NCBI GenBank assembly: GCA_038040485.1
Contig: JBBPIE010000054.1
Span: 1 to 27,070 of the forward strand
DNA from: Onstottus_B arcticum
GTDB lineage: Bacteria > Acidobacteriota > Blastocatellia > UBA7656
Direction: 5' to 3'
Length of the DNA stretch: 27,070 nucleotides
Under the pieces are notes generated by a model. That model ran no database searches. It was not told the origin of the DNA and saw nothing but the letters and a program-made list of their open reading frames with translations. The translations under genes were made by a program, and so were the position numbers. This document shows positions 1-7,416 of this stretch, piece after piece (position 1 is the first letter of the stretch; every line of letters starts with the position of its first letter).

Positions 1-244
1 CGTGATCCGTGATGCGTGATCCGTGATGCGTGATCCGTGATGCGTGATCCGTGATGCGTGATCCGTGATGCGTGATCCGTGATGCGTGATCCGTGATGCG
101 TGATCCGTGATGCGTGATCCGTGATGCGTGATCCGTGATGCGTGATCCGTGATGCGTGATCCGTGATGCGTGATCCGTGATGCGTGATCCGTGATGCGTG
201 ATCCGTGATGCGTGATCCGTGATGCGTGATCCGTGATGCGTGAT
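1..244. repeat. 14-bp tandem repeat array (two alternating heptamers)
   Basis: The sequence is an apparently perfect head-to-tail array of CGTGATCCGTGATG, about 17.4 copies. Each 14-bp unit consists of two heptamers that differ in one base (CGTGATC and CGTGATG). There are no spacers, so this is not a CRISPR array. The array touches the left edge of the window and may extend further. It breaks at 245, and a short inverted stretch follows at about 270-287. Confidence 0.97.
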
Positions 245-267
245 TTCATAACCGCTCTTGTTCACGG

Positions 268-289
268 ATCACGCATCACGCATCACCGA
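268..289. repeat. Inverted tail of the heptamer array
   Basis: The bases around CACGGATCACGCATCACG are the reverse complement of the array units (GTGATGC and GTGATCC heptamers). About three heptamers are present in inverted orientation after a 25-bp unrelated gap. The pair could fold into a hairpin or cruciform just upstream of scpB. It ends about eight bases before the scpB start codon, so it may affect translation or read-through into scpB. Confidence 0.85.
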
Positions 290-296
290 TTGACCT

Positions 297-830
297 ATGA
301 CCATTGACGAACTAAAACCAATTCTCGAATCACTGATCTTCGTCTCTGAAGAACCGATCAGCGCCAAGCAGCTTTCTGCGCTCCTCGACGACGAATCGAT
401 CGGCGACATCGAAGCCGCTTGCGAGCAGCTCGTGGATGAGTTCAACGCACGCGGCGTCGGGCTCGAGATGCGGCGGCTGGCGGGCGGCTACCGGATAACG
501 ACGCGGCCCGAGTTCAGCGAGTACGTTCGGCGCTACTTGAAATCACAGCCGTCCGCGCGTTTGTCGATCGCCGCGCTCGAAACGCTTGCGGTGATCGCTT
601 ACAAGCAGCCAATCACCATCCCTGAGATCCTCGAGATAAGAGGCGTCACCTCAACTTCAGCTATCAAGACGCTGCTCGATCGAAGGCTAATCGTCGCCAA
701 GGGACACAAGCAAGTTGTCGGACGCCCGATGCTGTACGGCACGTCGAAGGAGTTTCTGATTCACTTCGGACTCAATGATCTATCCGAGCTTCCGAACCTG
801 GAAGACTTTGAAGACTTGATGAGTAGCTAG
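297..830 (+). CDS. scpB: Segregation and condensation protein B
   Basis: The 177-aa product is a typical ScpB: an N-terminal winged-helix domain starting with a stretch like LKPILESLIFVSEEPIS, then a second winged helix containing the family signature around ALETLAVIAYKQPIT, RGV and VVGRPMLYGTT-like (here VVGRPMLYGTS). ScpB binds ScpA and the SMC ATPase to form the bacterial condensin that compacts and separates sister chromosomes in the cytoplasm. The length is normal for the family. The ATG at 297 has no clear Shine-Dalgarno sequence, and the repeat array sits directly upstream where scpA would often lie. A pseudouridine synthase follows, as in many genomes. Confidence 0.95.
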   Translation: MTIDELKPILESLIFVSEEPISAKQLSALLDDESIGDIEAACEQLVDEFNARGVGLEMRRLAGGYRITTRPEFSEYVRRYLKSQPSARLSIAALETLAVIAYKQPITIPEILEIRGVTSTSAIKTLLDRRLIVAKGHKQVVGRPMLYGTSKEFLIHFGLNDLSELPNLEDFEDLMSS

Positions 831-873
831 CTTGTACGACCGACTGGGCTTGTCTGGCCGGCTGAGCTTGTAA

Positions 874-948
874 GGGCGGCCCTCCGTGGCCGCCACTCGA
901 TCAATTCGTCGTCAAAGCTAGAGTGGGGTGGCCACTGAGGGCCACCCC
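874..948. repeat. Two adjacent GC-rich palindromes (REP-like)
   Basis: Two hairpins lie between scpB and the pseudouridine synthase gene. The first is GGCGGCC (75-81 within the 800s) paired with GGCCGCC at 888-894. The second is GGGGTGGCC at 925-933 paired with GGCCACCCC at 940-948. The two hairpins are related to each other in inverted orientation (GGCCCTCCGTGGCC-type versus GGCCACTGAGGGCC-type cores). This looks like a small repetitive extragenic palindrome pair; there is no T-tract to argue for a classic terminator. Confidence 0.75.
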
Positions 949-964
949 TACAGGTCTAATTCAT

Positions 965-1780
965 ATGCAAGAACGCATTCAAAAAATCATCGCGAACGCC
1001 GGAATAGCTTCGAGGCGCGCAGCCGAAGAGATGATGTTGCGCGGCGAAGTCACCGTCAACGGCAAGCGCGTCACTGAGCTTGGCACAAAAGCCGATCCCG
1101 AACGCGACCACATAAAAGTCGGCGGTAAGCTGATCGCCTCTCTGCACGCTCAAGAGAAACGCTACATTCTCATCAACAAGCTTCGCGGGTATCTTTCATC
1201 GGCCTCCGATCCAAAGCAGCGCCCGCTCGTAGCTCATCTGCTGCCGGCCTCGGCGCGCCGCGGGCTTCATCCGGTCGGCCGTCTCGACTTCAACACCGAA
1301 GGCTTGATAATTCTCACCAACGATGGCGAGCTGACGAACTTTCTGACGAAGGGTGGAAAAGTCGAGAAGGTCTATCACGTAAAAGTTAAGGGCTCACCCG
1401 GTGAAACCCAGATCGAGCGCTTGCGGCGAGGAATCGCAATGGGTAAGACACGCACCGCGCCGGCTCAGATTCGGTTGATCGAGCAAACCAAAGAAGCCGG
1501 CAACAACTGGTACGAAGTCATACTTCGCGAAGGCAAGAACCAACAGATCCGCAAGATGTTTGATTCGGTCGGGCACTCAGTGGTGAAGCTTCGCCGAGTC
1601 CGAATAGGCCACCTTGACGACCGAGGCCTCGCCCCCGGCGAGCACCGCGAATTGAAACCCAGCGAAGTCCAACGCTTCTTCCAGCCAGTCGCTGCTTCAG
1701 CAAAACCTAACCGCAAACGACCTTCGGTCAAGGCCCGCAAACCTTTGAAGAGCAAGAGAAACTTCGTGCCGTCCGCTTGA
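965..1780 (+). CDS. rluB: RluB/RsuA-family rRNA pseudouridine synthase
   Basis: The 271-aa protein begins with an S4 RNA-binding domain (about residues 1-60, with QKIIANAGIASRRAAEEMM and VNGKRV) followed by the RsuA/RluB catalytic domain. The catalytic aspartate is D108 in GRLDFNTEGLIILTNDG, the family signature. A basic tail (about residues 240-271, rich in K, R and P) follows, as in RluB proteins. It isomerises a uridine in rRNA, most likely 23S rRNA given the tail and the scpB neighbour. I chose ATG 965 rather than an in-frame start at 923, because the upstream codons lie in the palindrome and the S4 domain starts at 965. RluB versus RluE or RsuA cannot be settled by eye. Confidence 0.9.
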   Translation: MQERIQKIIANAGIASRRAAEEMMLRGEVTVNGKRVTELGTKADPERDHIKVGGKLIASLHAQEKRYILINKLRGYLSSASDPKQRPLVAHLLPASARRGLHPVGRLDFNTEGLIILTNDGELTNFLTKGGKVEKVYHVKVKGSPGETQIERLRRGIAMGKTRTAPAQIRLIEQTKEAGNNWYEVILREGKNQQIRKMFDSVGHSVVKLRRVRIGHLDDRGLAPGEHRELKPSEVQRFFQPVAASAKPNRKRPSVKARKPLKSKRNFVPSA

Positions 1781-1826
1781 ACGTGCTGCATGTAGCTCGT
1801 AAGCGGGCCACGCGTGTTTGAGAAGA

Positions 1827-1911
1827 GTCTCGCCACTAAGACACCAAGACGCAAAGGTCCACGAAGCTTTTCTTTGTGTACCTTCGTGACTTAGTGCTTT
1901 TGTGGCGAGAC
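1827..1911. repeat. Imperfect inverted repeat upstream of the TIR-CHAT operon
   Basis: Arms of 32 bp (1827-1858 and 1880-1911) match at 25 of 32 positions when one is reverse-complemented, with outermost ten bases (GTCTCGCCAC / GTGGCGAGAC) perfect. The arms carry phrases such as CACTAAGACACCAAGACGC that look like a dispersed repeat; an element of similar wording and design occurs at 16958-17075. It lies between the pseudouridine synthase and the promoter of the operon. An open reading frame runs through it from 1876, but I treat that as fortuitous. Confidence 0.8.
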
Positions 1912-1959
1912 AGCATTCGGTACCTCAACCTTCCACCACTAGGGAACTCTGTGCGGTCG

Positions 1960-1987
1960 TTGCACTCAATAGACCGTGTGCTATCAT
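1960..1987 (+). promoter_or_regulatory. Putative sigma70-type promoter of the TIR-CHAT/xisHI operon
   Basis: A TTGCAC hexamer (1960-1965) is followed after 16 bases by TATCAT (1982-1987), with TG at 1979-1980 giving an extended -10 (TGCTATCAT). The same extended -10 and the same 16-bp spacing recur upstream of the radical SAM gene at 7231-7258. Transcription would start near 1994, leaving a leader of about 29 bases before ATG 2023. This supports the shorter start of the gene. Confidence 0.55.
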
Positions 1988-2022
1988 CGCGTCACAAATA
2001 TTACGAGTTGGAGTGCCCCCGA

Positions 2023-5000
2023 ATGAGCTCCGATCGCGTTTTCATCTCACACGCCAGCAAAGACGATGCGTTCGTCACAGAACTTCGCCTGGCTCTCGAA
2101 GGCCAGGGCATAACCGTCTGGGTAGACTCCCGCAACCTGCGCGGCGGAGCCAAGCTCGCTCCAGAGATCGATGAGGCTATCGAGCACGCGCGACAAGTGA
2201 TCGTTGTGCTCAGCCCGAACACAGTCAACTCGCCTTGGGTTCGAAAAGAGATCACCAAAGCGGTTGAAGTTGAGAACCAGCGCAAGGACGAAGGCTTCAG
2301 AGTCATCCCGTTGCTGCTGCCGGGCATAGAGCCCTCAGCTCTGGCGCTATGGTTTGATGAAGAGCCAGTCGGCGTGCGCGTCGAAATCAAGACCGGCGGC
2401 TTGAGCGAAGCGATGCCTGCGATACTCGCGGCGTTAGGTGAGCAACTGCCTGCCGATTTTCAACCGATCAAAAAAACCGTTCAACAGCCCGTCGAAGAAC
2501 TGATTCTCAAACTGACGGACATGAAAATTCATGAAGAAAGCGGCAAGCGTCGGGCGAGAGCTACGGCAACGTTGATCTTTGAGCCCGCCGACAAATCCGC
2601 TCGTGCGGTCGAGAGCAAACGATTCACCTTCAACGCCCCGCTCGGAGCGATTGAAGCCGACGATCTACGCTGGTATCTCGAAGAGTATTACATCTGGCCG
2701 ATAGGCGTATTCGAAGAGCGAGCCAAGCGCATCGAAGCGCAACTGCCCGTGTGGGGACAGGACTTATACCAATCCGCGTTAGGGCCGCAGGTTGCTCAAG
2801 AAGCTCTCAACGCGTGGCTACAAGCGGGCGCCGACGGAGAGCGTCGTTTTTCGGTTTTCGTTGATAGCGAATTGCCCGAGGGCGCGGGCGACCCGGAACA
2901 AGCCGTCGCCAGAGAAGCCGCCAGCGAATTGCTGTCGCTGCCCTGGGAACTCTTGCACGACGGACGGGGTTTTCTATTTCACGGCAAACATCCTGTGCTT
3001 GTGCGCCGCCGGTTGCCGAATCGCCATCCAATGGAAGTCCGGCCCACCAGGCTGCCGATTCGCATCCTGCTCGTCAGCCCGCGCCCCGAAGAAGAGAATC
3101 GTTTCGGTTACATCGATCATCGCATCAGCGCCAGACCTTTGATCGAAGCCGTCGAAGGTTTAGGGGAACTCGTAACCGTCACTGTTCTAACACCCCCCAC
3201 ATTTCCCGCGTTGGAAGAAGCGCTGCAAAAGGCCGGCGAAGTTACGCAGCCCTTCGATGTCGTTCACTTCGACGGTCACGGCGTTTATGACCAGGGGCAC
3301 GGATTGCACGGGTTAGGCGCATTGTGCTTTGAAGACCCGAACGAAATGGAGAAGCTGGAACTGCGCAAGGTGCAGTTGGTTCACGCTGAAAAGCTAGCCG
3401 AAGTTATACGCGACCACCGCATCCCGTTGATATTTCTCGAAGCCTGCCAAAGCGCAAAATCCGAAGACGACCCGACCGCGTCGGTCGCCGCGAAACTGTT
3501 GGAAGAAGGCGTGACTTCAATCGTCGCGATGAGCCACAGCGTGCTGGTGGAAACAGCTCATCGCTTCGTCGGAGCTTTTTATCAGGAACTCGCTTCGGGC
3601 AAGCGTATCGGCGCGGCAATGATTGCCGGCCAGCGCGAATTGCATCGAGATGCCAACCGTGGGAGAGTGATGGGCGCCGGCGAATTGCATCTGCAAGATT
3701 GGTTCGTCCCTGTGCTGTATCAGGAAGAACAAGACCCACAGTTGATCACTGAGTTGCTACCCAAAGAAGTCCAGCAGCTTCAAGCTAGTCAGCGTCGCTT
3801 GAGCTTAGGCGAATTGCCTGACCTACCCCATGAATTTCAGGGACGCAGCCGCGAGTTGCTGGCTTTAGAGCGCCTGCTGCACCGAGTACCTTACGCCGTC
3901 ATTCGTGGCCAAGGCGGAGCCGGAAAGACCGCGCTTGCCGCCGAGCTAGCGCGCTGGCTTGTGCGTACAGGCCGCTTCCGTCGCGCGGCTTTCGTGAGCT
4001 TAGAGCAATACACCGATGCGCGCGGCGTGCTGGATAGCATTGGCCGCCAATTGCTGCCTGAAGGAGATAAATACTCTGTCTCGCAATATCCAGATTTGAA
4101 GCAGGCGCTTCAACCCGTAGAGCGAGCGCTCCGTGACCGCGCGACAATCATCGTGCTGGATAATCTGGAAAGCGTGTTGCCGAATCAGACGTTCGTAGTT
4201 CCGCCTTCAGGCGGCGATAGTTCGAGTGAGGAGAAAGGCCCGCCTGAAGGCGGAACTACGAACGAAGCTCTCGATGAAATATTCTCGCTGTGCAGGACCC
4301 TGCTCGATGCAGACCCTGCAACGCGAATTGTTTTCACGAGCCGAGAGTCGCTGCCCGCGCCTTTCGATAAGAAGCTTTGCGAAAGACGACTGGGGCCGCT
4401 CGACCGGGGTGATGCGATCAAGTTGGTTGCCGAGGTGATGAAGCAAGAAGGCTTGACTCCCAAGTCCGACGATCCGGGCAGCGATCCGCAAGAAATAATA
4501 GAGCTCGTCGAAGCAGTCAATTGCCACGCCCGAGCTCTGGTAACACTCGCGCGCGAAGTGAGCCACAGCGGCGTGCGCGCGACGACGGAGAACTTGCATC
4601 AACTGATGGCCGAGTTGCACCGGAAACATCCCGATGACCGGGAGAATTCGCTATACGCCAGCGTCGAACTCTCGCTGCGCCGCTTGCCGGCGGAGCTGCG
4701 CGAACAGTCGCGCGTGCTGGGCGTATTTCACGGCGGCGCGCATTTGATGGTGTTGAATTACGTGCTGGGCAGGGCGGCGGATGATGTCGAGACGGTGCAG
4801 AAACTGGCCGCTGCATTGATCGAAGTGGGACTGGCCGAAGCGATGCCCTATGGCCACTTGCGGCTCGATCCGGCGCTACCCGGCTACCTGCTGGGGCAGA
4901 TGAGCGCAGCGGAACAGGAGCAAGCGCATTTACGTTGGGAGAAAGTTATGCGGGGACTGACGGGTCTGCTGGTTGAGCAACAGTCTCAGGATGCGCAACT

Positions 5001-6456
5001 CGCGGCGCAACTGACGCTCCTGGAACTGCCAAATCTGCTGTCGCTGCTTGCGTGGGCGAAGGGTGCGCTGACGCCGGAAGAGGTGGTCAGTCTTGCTGGA
5101 AATCTGGAATCGCTGCTTTCCAAGTTGGGCCGTCCACAGGCAATGGTGCAGGCGACGAAGGCGCGCGAACAGGCGGCGCAACGGCTGGGCGAATGGAGCC
5201 ACGCTCAGTTCGACTCGTTGGGACAAGACATTGAGAGGATGCTGGAGCAGAGCCGATTGCCGGAAGCGCACGCCGCCGCCGAACAACTTCTGCAACGCGC
5301 GCTGGCCGCCGGTGAAGCAGCTTACGCGGGAGCGGCTTATGACATTGCAATGGCGCAATGGCAGTTTGGACGCGTGCTGAAGAAAATCGGCGCCGCCGAA
5401 GCCGCGCTGTCACCGCTTCGTGAAGCACAGCAGCGTTTTCAGGCGCTTGTTGATGCTGGGGATGCCACTGCCGAACAGATGGCCGCCGCGGCGTTCAGCG
5501 AAACCGCAGACTGCCTGCGTGATTTAGGGCGATACGATGAAGCGACTATCGCTTATGAAGAAAGGATCCGGCGCGCTGAGAGACTCGGTGATCGCAGAGG
5601 AGAAGCCGTCGGCAAGGCACAACTCGGTACGGTTCGTCTGTGCCAGAAACGCTACGGCGAGGCGCTGGAAAGTTACCGGGAAGCACTTAAGATTTTCGAC
5701 TCGCTGGGCGAGCCGCGCAGCGTAGCTACCGCTTGGCATCAGATCGGAATGGCGCATAAGAATGCCGGGCAGTTCGACCAGGCGGAGCAGGCGTATCGGC
5801 AAGGGCTGGCGATATGGGTGCAACAGCGAGACCGCGCGCGCGAAGCATCTACGCTGGGTGAATTGGGCACTCTTCATGATCAGATGGGGCGGCTGGAAGA
5901 GGCGGCGAACTTTTATCGGCAGGCGGCAGACATTGATGTTCAATTGCAGGACAAGCGGAATGAAGGAATCCACCGCAGCAATCTGGCAAATGCCCTGATT
6001 AAGCTGGAACGTTACGACGAAGCCCGTGGCGAACTGTACCGAGCGATTCGGTGCAAACAGCCTTTCGGTCACGCCGCCGAACCCTGGAAGACCTGGGACA
6101 TCCTTCACGACCTGGAACAGGCTACCGGCAACGCGCAGGCGGCGGAAGCGGCTCGCGGGCAGGCCATCACCAGCTACCTGGCCTACCGTCGTGCAGGCGG
6201 CGCGAGCCAATCCAATGTGGCAGAACTTTACGACATCGTCGGTCAGGCTATTCAGCAGGGCGCCATGACCGAAGCGGAACACTACCTCGATGAATGGTCG
6301 GCAGAAGATGATCCGCTTTGGGCCAAAGCGCTAGCAGCCGGACTCCGGAGTATCCTGCGCGGCGCCCGCGATCCGGCGCTCGCGGCTGATCCGAATCTGG
6401 ATTATCGCACTGCGGCGGAACTGCAACTGCTGCTGGAAGCGCTGGACGCGAAGTGA
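2023..6456 (+). CDS. TIR-CHAT-STAND NTPase with C-terminal TPR repeats
   Basis: This 1477-aa protein has four parts. Residues 4-140 are a TIR domain (RVFISHASKDD; WxxxE pattern W72/E76 in SPWVRKE, where NAD-cleaving TIRs carry the catalytic Glu). Residues about 155-570 are a CHAT caspase-like protease with its usual N-terminal extension; the His/Cys dyad is probably H419 (HFDGHG) and C475 (FLEACQSA). Residues about 600-800 form an NB-ARC/STAND NTPase with Walker A GQGGAGKT (629-636), Walker B IIVLDN (709-714) and a TSR motif (772-774). The C-terminal third holds TPR-like helices (about 1110-1390: LGRYDEA, YGEALESYREAL, GQFDQAEQAY, GRLEEAANFY). Such proteins are usually signal-gated effectors in anti-phage defence or cell death. 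ATG 2023 was chosen because the TIR starts there and the promoter lies upstream; the frame is open back to 1876. A 75-bp palindrome inserts codons 723-748. xisH follows after 14 bases. Confidence 0.92.
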   Translation: MSSDRVFISHASKDDAFVTELRLALEGQGITVWVDSRNLRGGAKLAPEIDEAIEHARQVIVVLSPNTVNSPWVRKEITKAVEVENQRKDEGFRVIPLLLPGIEPSALALWFDEEPVGVRVEIKTGGLSEAMPAILAALGEQLPADFQPIKKTVQQPVEELILKLTDMKIHEESGKRRARATATLIFEPADKSARAVESKRFTFNAPLGAIEADDLRWYLEEYYIWPIGVFEERAKRIEAQLPVWGQDLYQSALGPQVAQEALNAWLQAGADGERRFSVFVDSELPEGAGDPEQAVAREAASELLSLPWELLHDGRGFLFHGKHPVLVRRRLPNRHPMEVRPTRLPIRILLVSPRPEEENRFGYIDHRISARPLIEAVEGLGELVTVTVLTPPTFPALEEALQKAGEVTQPFDVVHFDGHGVYDQGHGLHGLGALCFEDPNEMEKLELRKVQLVHAEKLAEVIRDHRIPLIFLEACQSAKSEDDPTASVAAKLLEEGVTSIVAMSHSVLVETAHRFVGAFYQELASGKRIGAAMIAGQRELHRDANRGRVMGAGELHLQDWFVPVLYQEEQDPQLITELLPKEVQQLQASQRRLSLGELPDLPHEFQGRSRELLALERLLHRVPYAVIRGQGGAGKTALAAELARWLVRTGRFRRAAFVSLEQYTDARGVLDSIGRQLLPEGDKYSVSQYPDLKQALQPVERALRDRATIIVLDNLESVLPNQTFVVPPSGGDSSSEEKGPPEGGTTNEALDEIFSLCRTLLDADPATRIVFTSRESLPAPFDKKLCERRLGPLDRGDAIKLVAEVMKQEGLTPKSDDPGSDPQEIIELVEAVNCHARALVTLAREVSHSGVRATTENLHQLMAELHRKHPDDRENSLYASVELSLRRLPAELREQSRVLGVFHGGAHLMVLNYVLGRAADDVETVQKLAAALIEVGLAEAMPYGHLRLDPALPGYLLGQMSAAEQEQAHLRWEKVMRGLTGLLVEQQSQDAQLAAQLTLLELPNLLSLLAWAKGALTPEEVVSLAGNLESLLSKLGRPQAMVQATKAREQAAQRLGEWSHAQFDSLGQDIERMLEQSRLPEAHAAAEQLLQRALAAGEAAYAGAAYDIAMAQWQFGRVLKKIGAAEAALSPLREAQQRFQALVDAGDATAEQMAAAAFSETADCLRDLGRYDEATIAYEERIRRAERLGDRRGEAVGKAQLGTVRLCQKRYGEALESYREALKIFDSLGEPRSVATAWHQIGMAHKNAGQFDQAEQAYRQGLAIWVQQRDRAREASTLGELGTLHDQMGRLEEAANFYRQAADIDVQLQDKRNEGIHRSNLANALIKLERYDEARGELYRAIRCKQPFGHAAEPWKTWDILHDLEQATGNAQAAEAARGQAITSYLAYRRAGGASQSNVAELYDIVGQAIQQGAMTEAEHYLDEWSAEDDPLWAKALAAGLRSILRGARDPALAADPNLDYRTAAELQLLLEALDAK
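4190..4264. repeat. 75-bp perfect palindromic element inside the coding region
   Basis: Two perfect 25-bp inverted arms (4190-4214 and 4240-4264) flank a 25-bp spacer. The outer ends read CGTTCGTAGTTCCGCC and GGCGGAACTACGAACG. The total of 75 bp is a multiple of three and is read through in frame, encoding TFVVPPSGGD, a Ser/Glu-rich spacer and PPEGGTTNE between the Walker B strand and the next helix of the NTPase. It looks like an inserted repetitive palindrome that created a new surface loop. The right-hand hairpin could still form in the mRNA. Confidence 0.93.
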
Positions 6457-6470
6457 TAGGTTAACGCTCA

Positions 6471-6890
6471 ATGGCGAGACGAGATGATCTGCATTTCCCG
6501 GTTAGAAGGGCTCTGGAAAAAGACGGCTGGGCGATAACTCACGATCCGCTACGGCTCGTTTTCCATGAACTCGAACTCAAAGCCGACCTGGGGGCGGAAC
6601 GACGTTTCGCGGCGCAAAAGGGTGGACGGAAAATCGCCGTCGAGGTCAAAGACTTTGATACCGCTTCGTTGACCAGTGAATTGCAAAGAATGATTGGGCA
6701 GTTGCAGCTCTATCAACTGGCGCTCAATGAACAGGAACCAGACCGCGAGCTCTTTCTGGCGATCAGTTATGCCGTGTATGATAGAGACTTCCAGAAGCAG
6801 GCGATCAGGATTATCGTCGAACTCAACCGCATCGACTTGCTTGTTGTTGATGAAACCGAGGAGGTGATTCTGCAATGGATCAAACAGTGA
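6471..6890 (+). CDS. xisH: XisH family protein (nuclease-like fdxN-element excision controlling factor)
   Basis: The 139-aa product matches the XisH family in length and sequence: MARRDDLHFPVRRALEKDGW at the start, then LKADLGAERRFAA, GGRKIAVEVKDFD and a C-terminal VDETEEVILQWI. XisH is known from Nostoc/Anabaena, where xisH and xisI are needed for excision of the fdxN element; family structures resemble restriction endonucleases. A PD-(D/E)xK-like pattern is visible: D39, E58 and K60 (VEVK). The gene begins 14 bases after the TIR-CHAT gene and overlaps xisI by 16 bases, indicating one transcript. No fdxN element or xisF recombinase is seen here, so an excision role is unlikely; a nuclease or effector role is inferred. 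Confidence 0.92.
   Translation: MARRDDLHFPVRRALEKDGWAITHDPLRLVFHELELKADLGAERRFAAQKGGRKIAVEVKDFDTASLTSELQRMIGQLQLYQLALNEQEPDRELFLAISYAVYDRDFQKQAIRIIVELNRIDLLVVDETEEVILQWIKQ
6858..6867 (+). promoter_or_regulatory. Strong ribosome binding site of xisI inside xisH
   Basis: GAGGAGGTGA lies seven bases before the xisI ATG (6875). It is embedded in xisH, where it helps encode the ThrGluGluVal run. A near-perfect anti-16S match at this position suggests xisI is translated more strongly than xisH, whose own start has no clear site. Confidence 0.8.
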
Positions 6891-7210
6891 GCTACGCGAA
6901 CCTTCTGACTCAAGTAATGCGTGAGGAAGCCAAGCTTCAACCGAGCGTTCAACCAAGGCTGAAGGTTGTTTCTTCCTGTGACAGCGAAACGGGGCAATTC
7001 TTGTTGATCGTCATCGGATGGGACAACAGGAAGCATAGGGTGCACAACATTCTTTTCCACGCGCAGCTTGTGGACGGGAAGGTCATAATTGAAACCGACA
7101 TGACCGAAGAAGGGCTGATGCCGGCGCTGATCGAGGCCGGGATTCCTGAAGAAGACATCATCAGCGGCTCCCCGCTTCGCAAGCTGGAAGCTGAACCGGT
7201 TGCGGTGTAA
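6875..7210 (+). CDS. xisI: XisI family protein
   Basis: The 111-aa product is a clear XisI: VSYANLLTQVMREEAK at the N terminus, then QFLLIVIGWDNRKHRVHNILFH, VIIETDMTEEGLMPALIEAGIPEEDII near the C terminus. These are the conserved blocks of the family. XisI always accompanies XisH, usually just downstream as here, and is thought to act with it; the biochemical function is not established. The overlap with xisH (16 bases) and the strong ribosome binding site suggest tight coupling and possibly an excess of XisI, as expected of an inhibitor or antitoxin-like partner (inference). Confidence 0.92.
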   Translation: MDQTVSYANLLTQVMREEAKLQPSVQPRLKVVSSCDSETGQFLLIVIGWDNRKHRVHNILFHAQLVDGKVIIETDMTEEGLMPALIEAGIPEEDIISGSPLRKLEAEPVAV

Positions 7211-7230
7211 CCGTGAGTTCACTCTCGTGC

Positions 7231-7258
7231 TTGAATCCTTTGAGCTTCATGCTATCAT
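7231..7258 (+). promoter_or_regulatory. Putative promoter of the radical SAM gene
   Basis: TTGAAT (7231-7236) and TATCAT (7253-7258) are separated by 16 bases, with TG at 7250-7251 giving an extended -10. The leader to ATG 7417 is about 150 bases and contains a small GTCTTC-GCC-GAAGAC hairpin at 7340-7354. I see no B12-box sequence that would mark a cobalamin riboswitch. The rest of the leader is pyrimidine-rich (7295-7335) and unassigned. Confidence 0.5.
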
Positions 7259-7416
7259 CCCCGCGGCTCATCGAATCACTTTAAGCTGTAACTCGCGCTC
7301 TTTTAGACAACCTCGTCTTTCTTACTTTTACTCGCTTAGGTCTTCGCCGAAGACACGAAGGTCGTCCGTAGTTTCGCTGTTGCGCCGTCAGGGCCTGTTA
7401 CTAGAGAGGAGATCAG

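Noticed and set aside
1..244. CRISPR array
   Set aside because: The repeats are 14 bp, directly adjacent and have no unique spacers; no cas genes are present.
1876..2022. N-terminal extension of the TIR-CHAT protein
   Set aside because: The 49 extra codons cross an inverted repeat and the promoter candidate and have no domain content; ATG 2023 begins just before the TIR motif.
5524..6282. 252-aa open frame on the minus strand
   Set aside because: It lies wholly opposite the TPR-coding part of the large plus-strand gene and has no recognisable protein features; it is a shadow of high-GC coding sequence.
2023..7210. A complete fdxN-type excision element
   Set aside because: Only xisH and xisI relatives are present; no site-specific recombinase such as XisF and no direct-repeat attachment sites are visible.
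7211..7416. Cobalamin riboswitch before the B12-radical SAM gene
   Set aside because: The leader has one small hairpin and no B12-box sequence or multi-stem fold that I can recognise.
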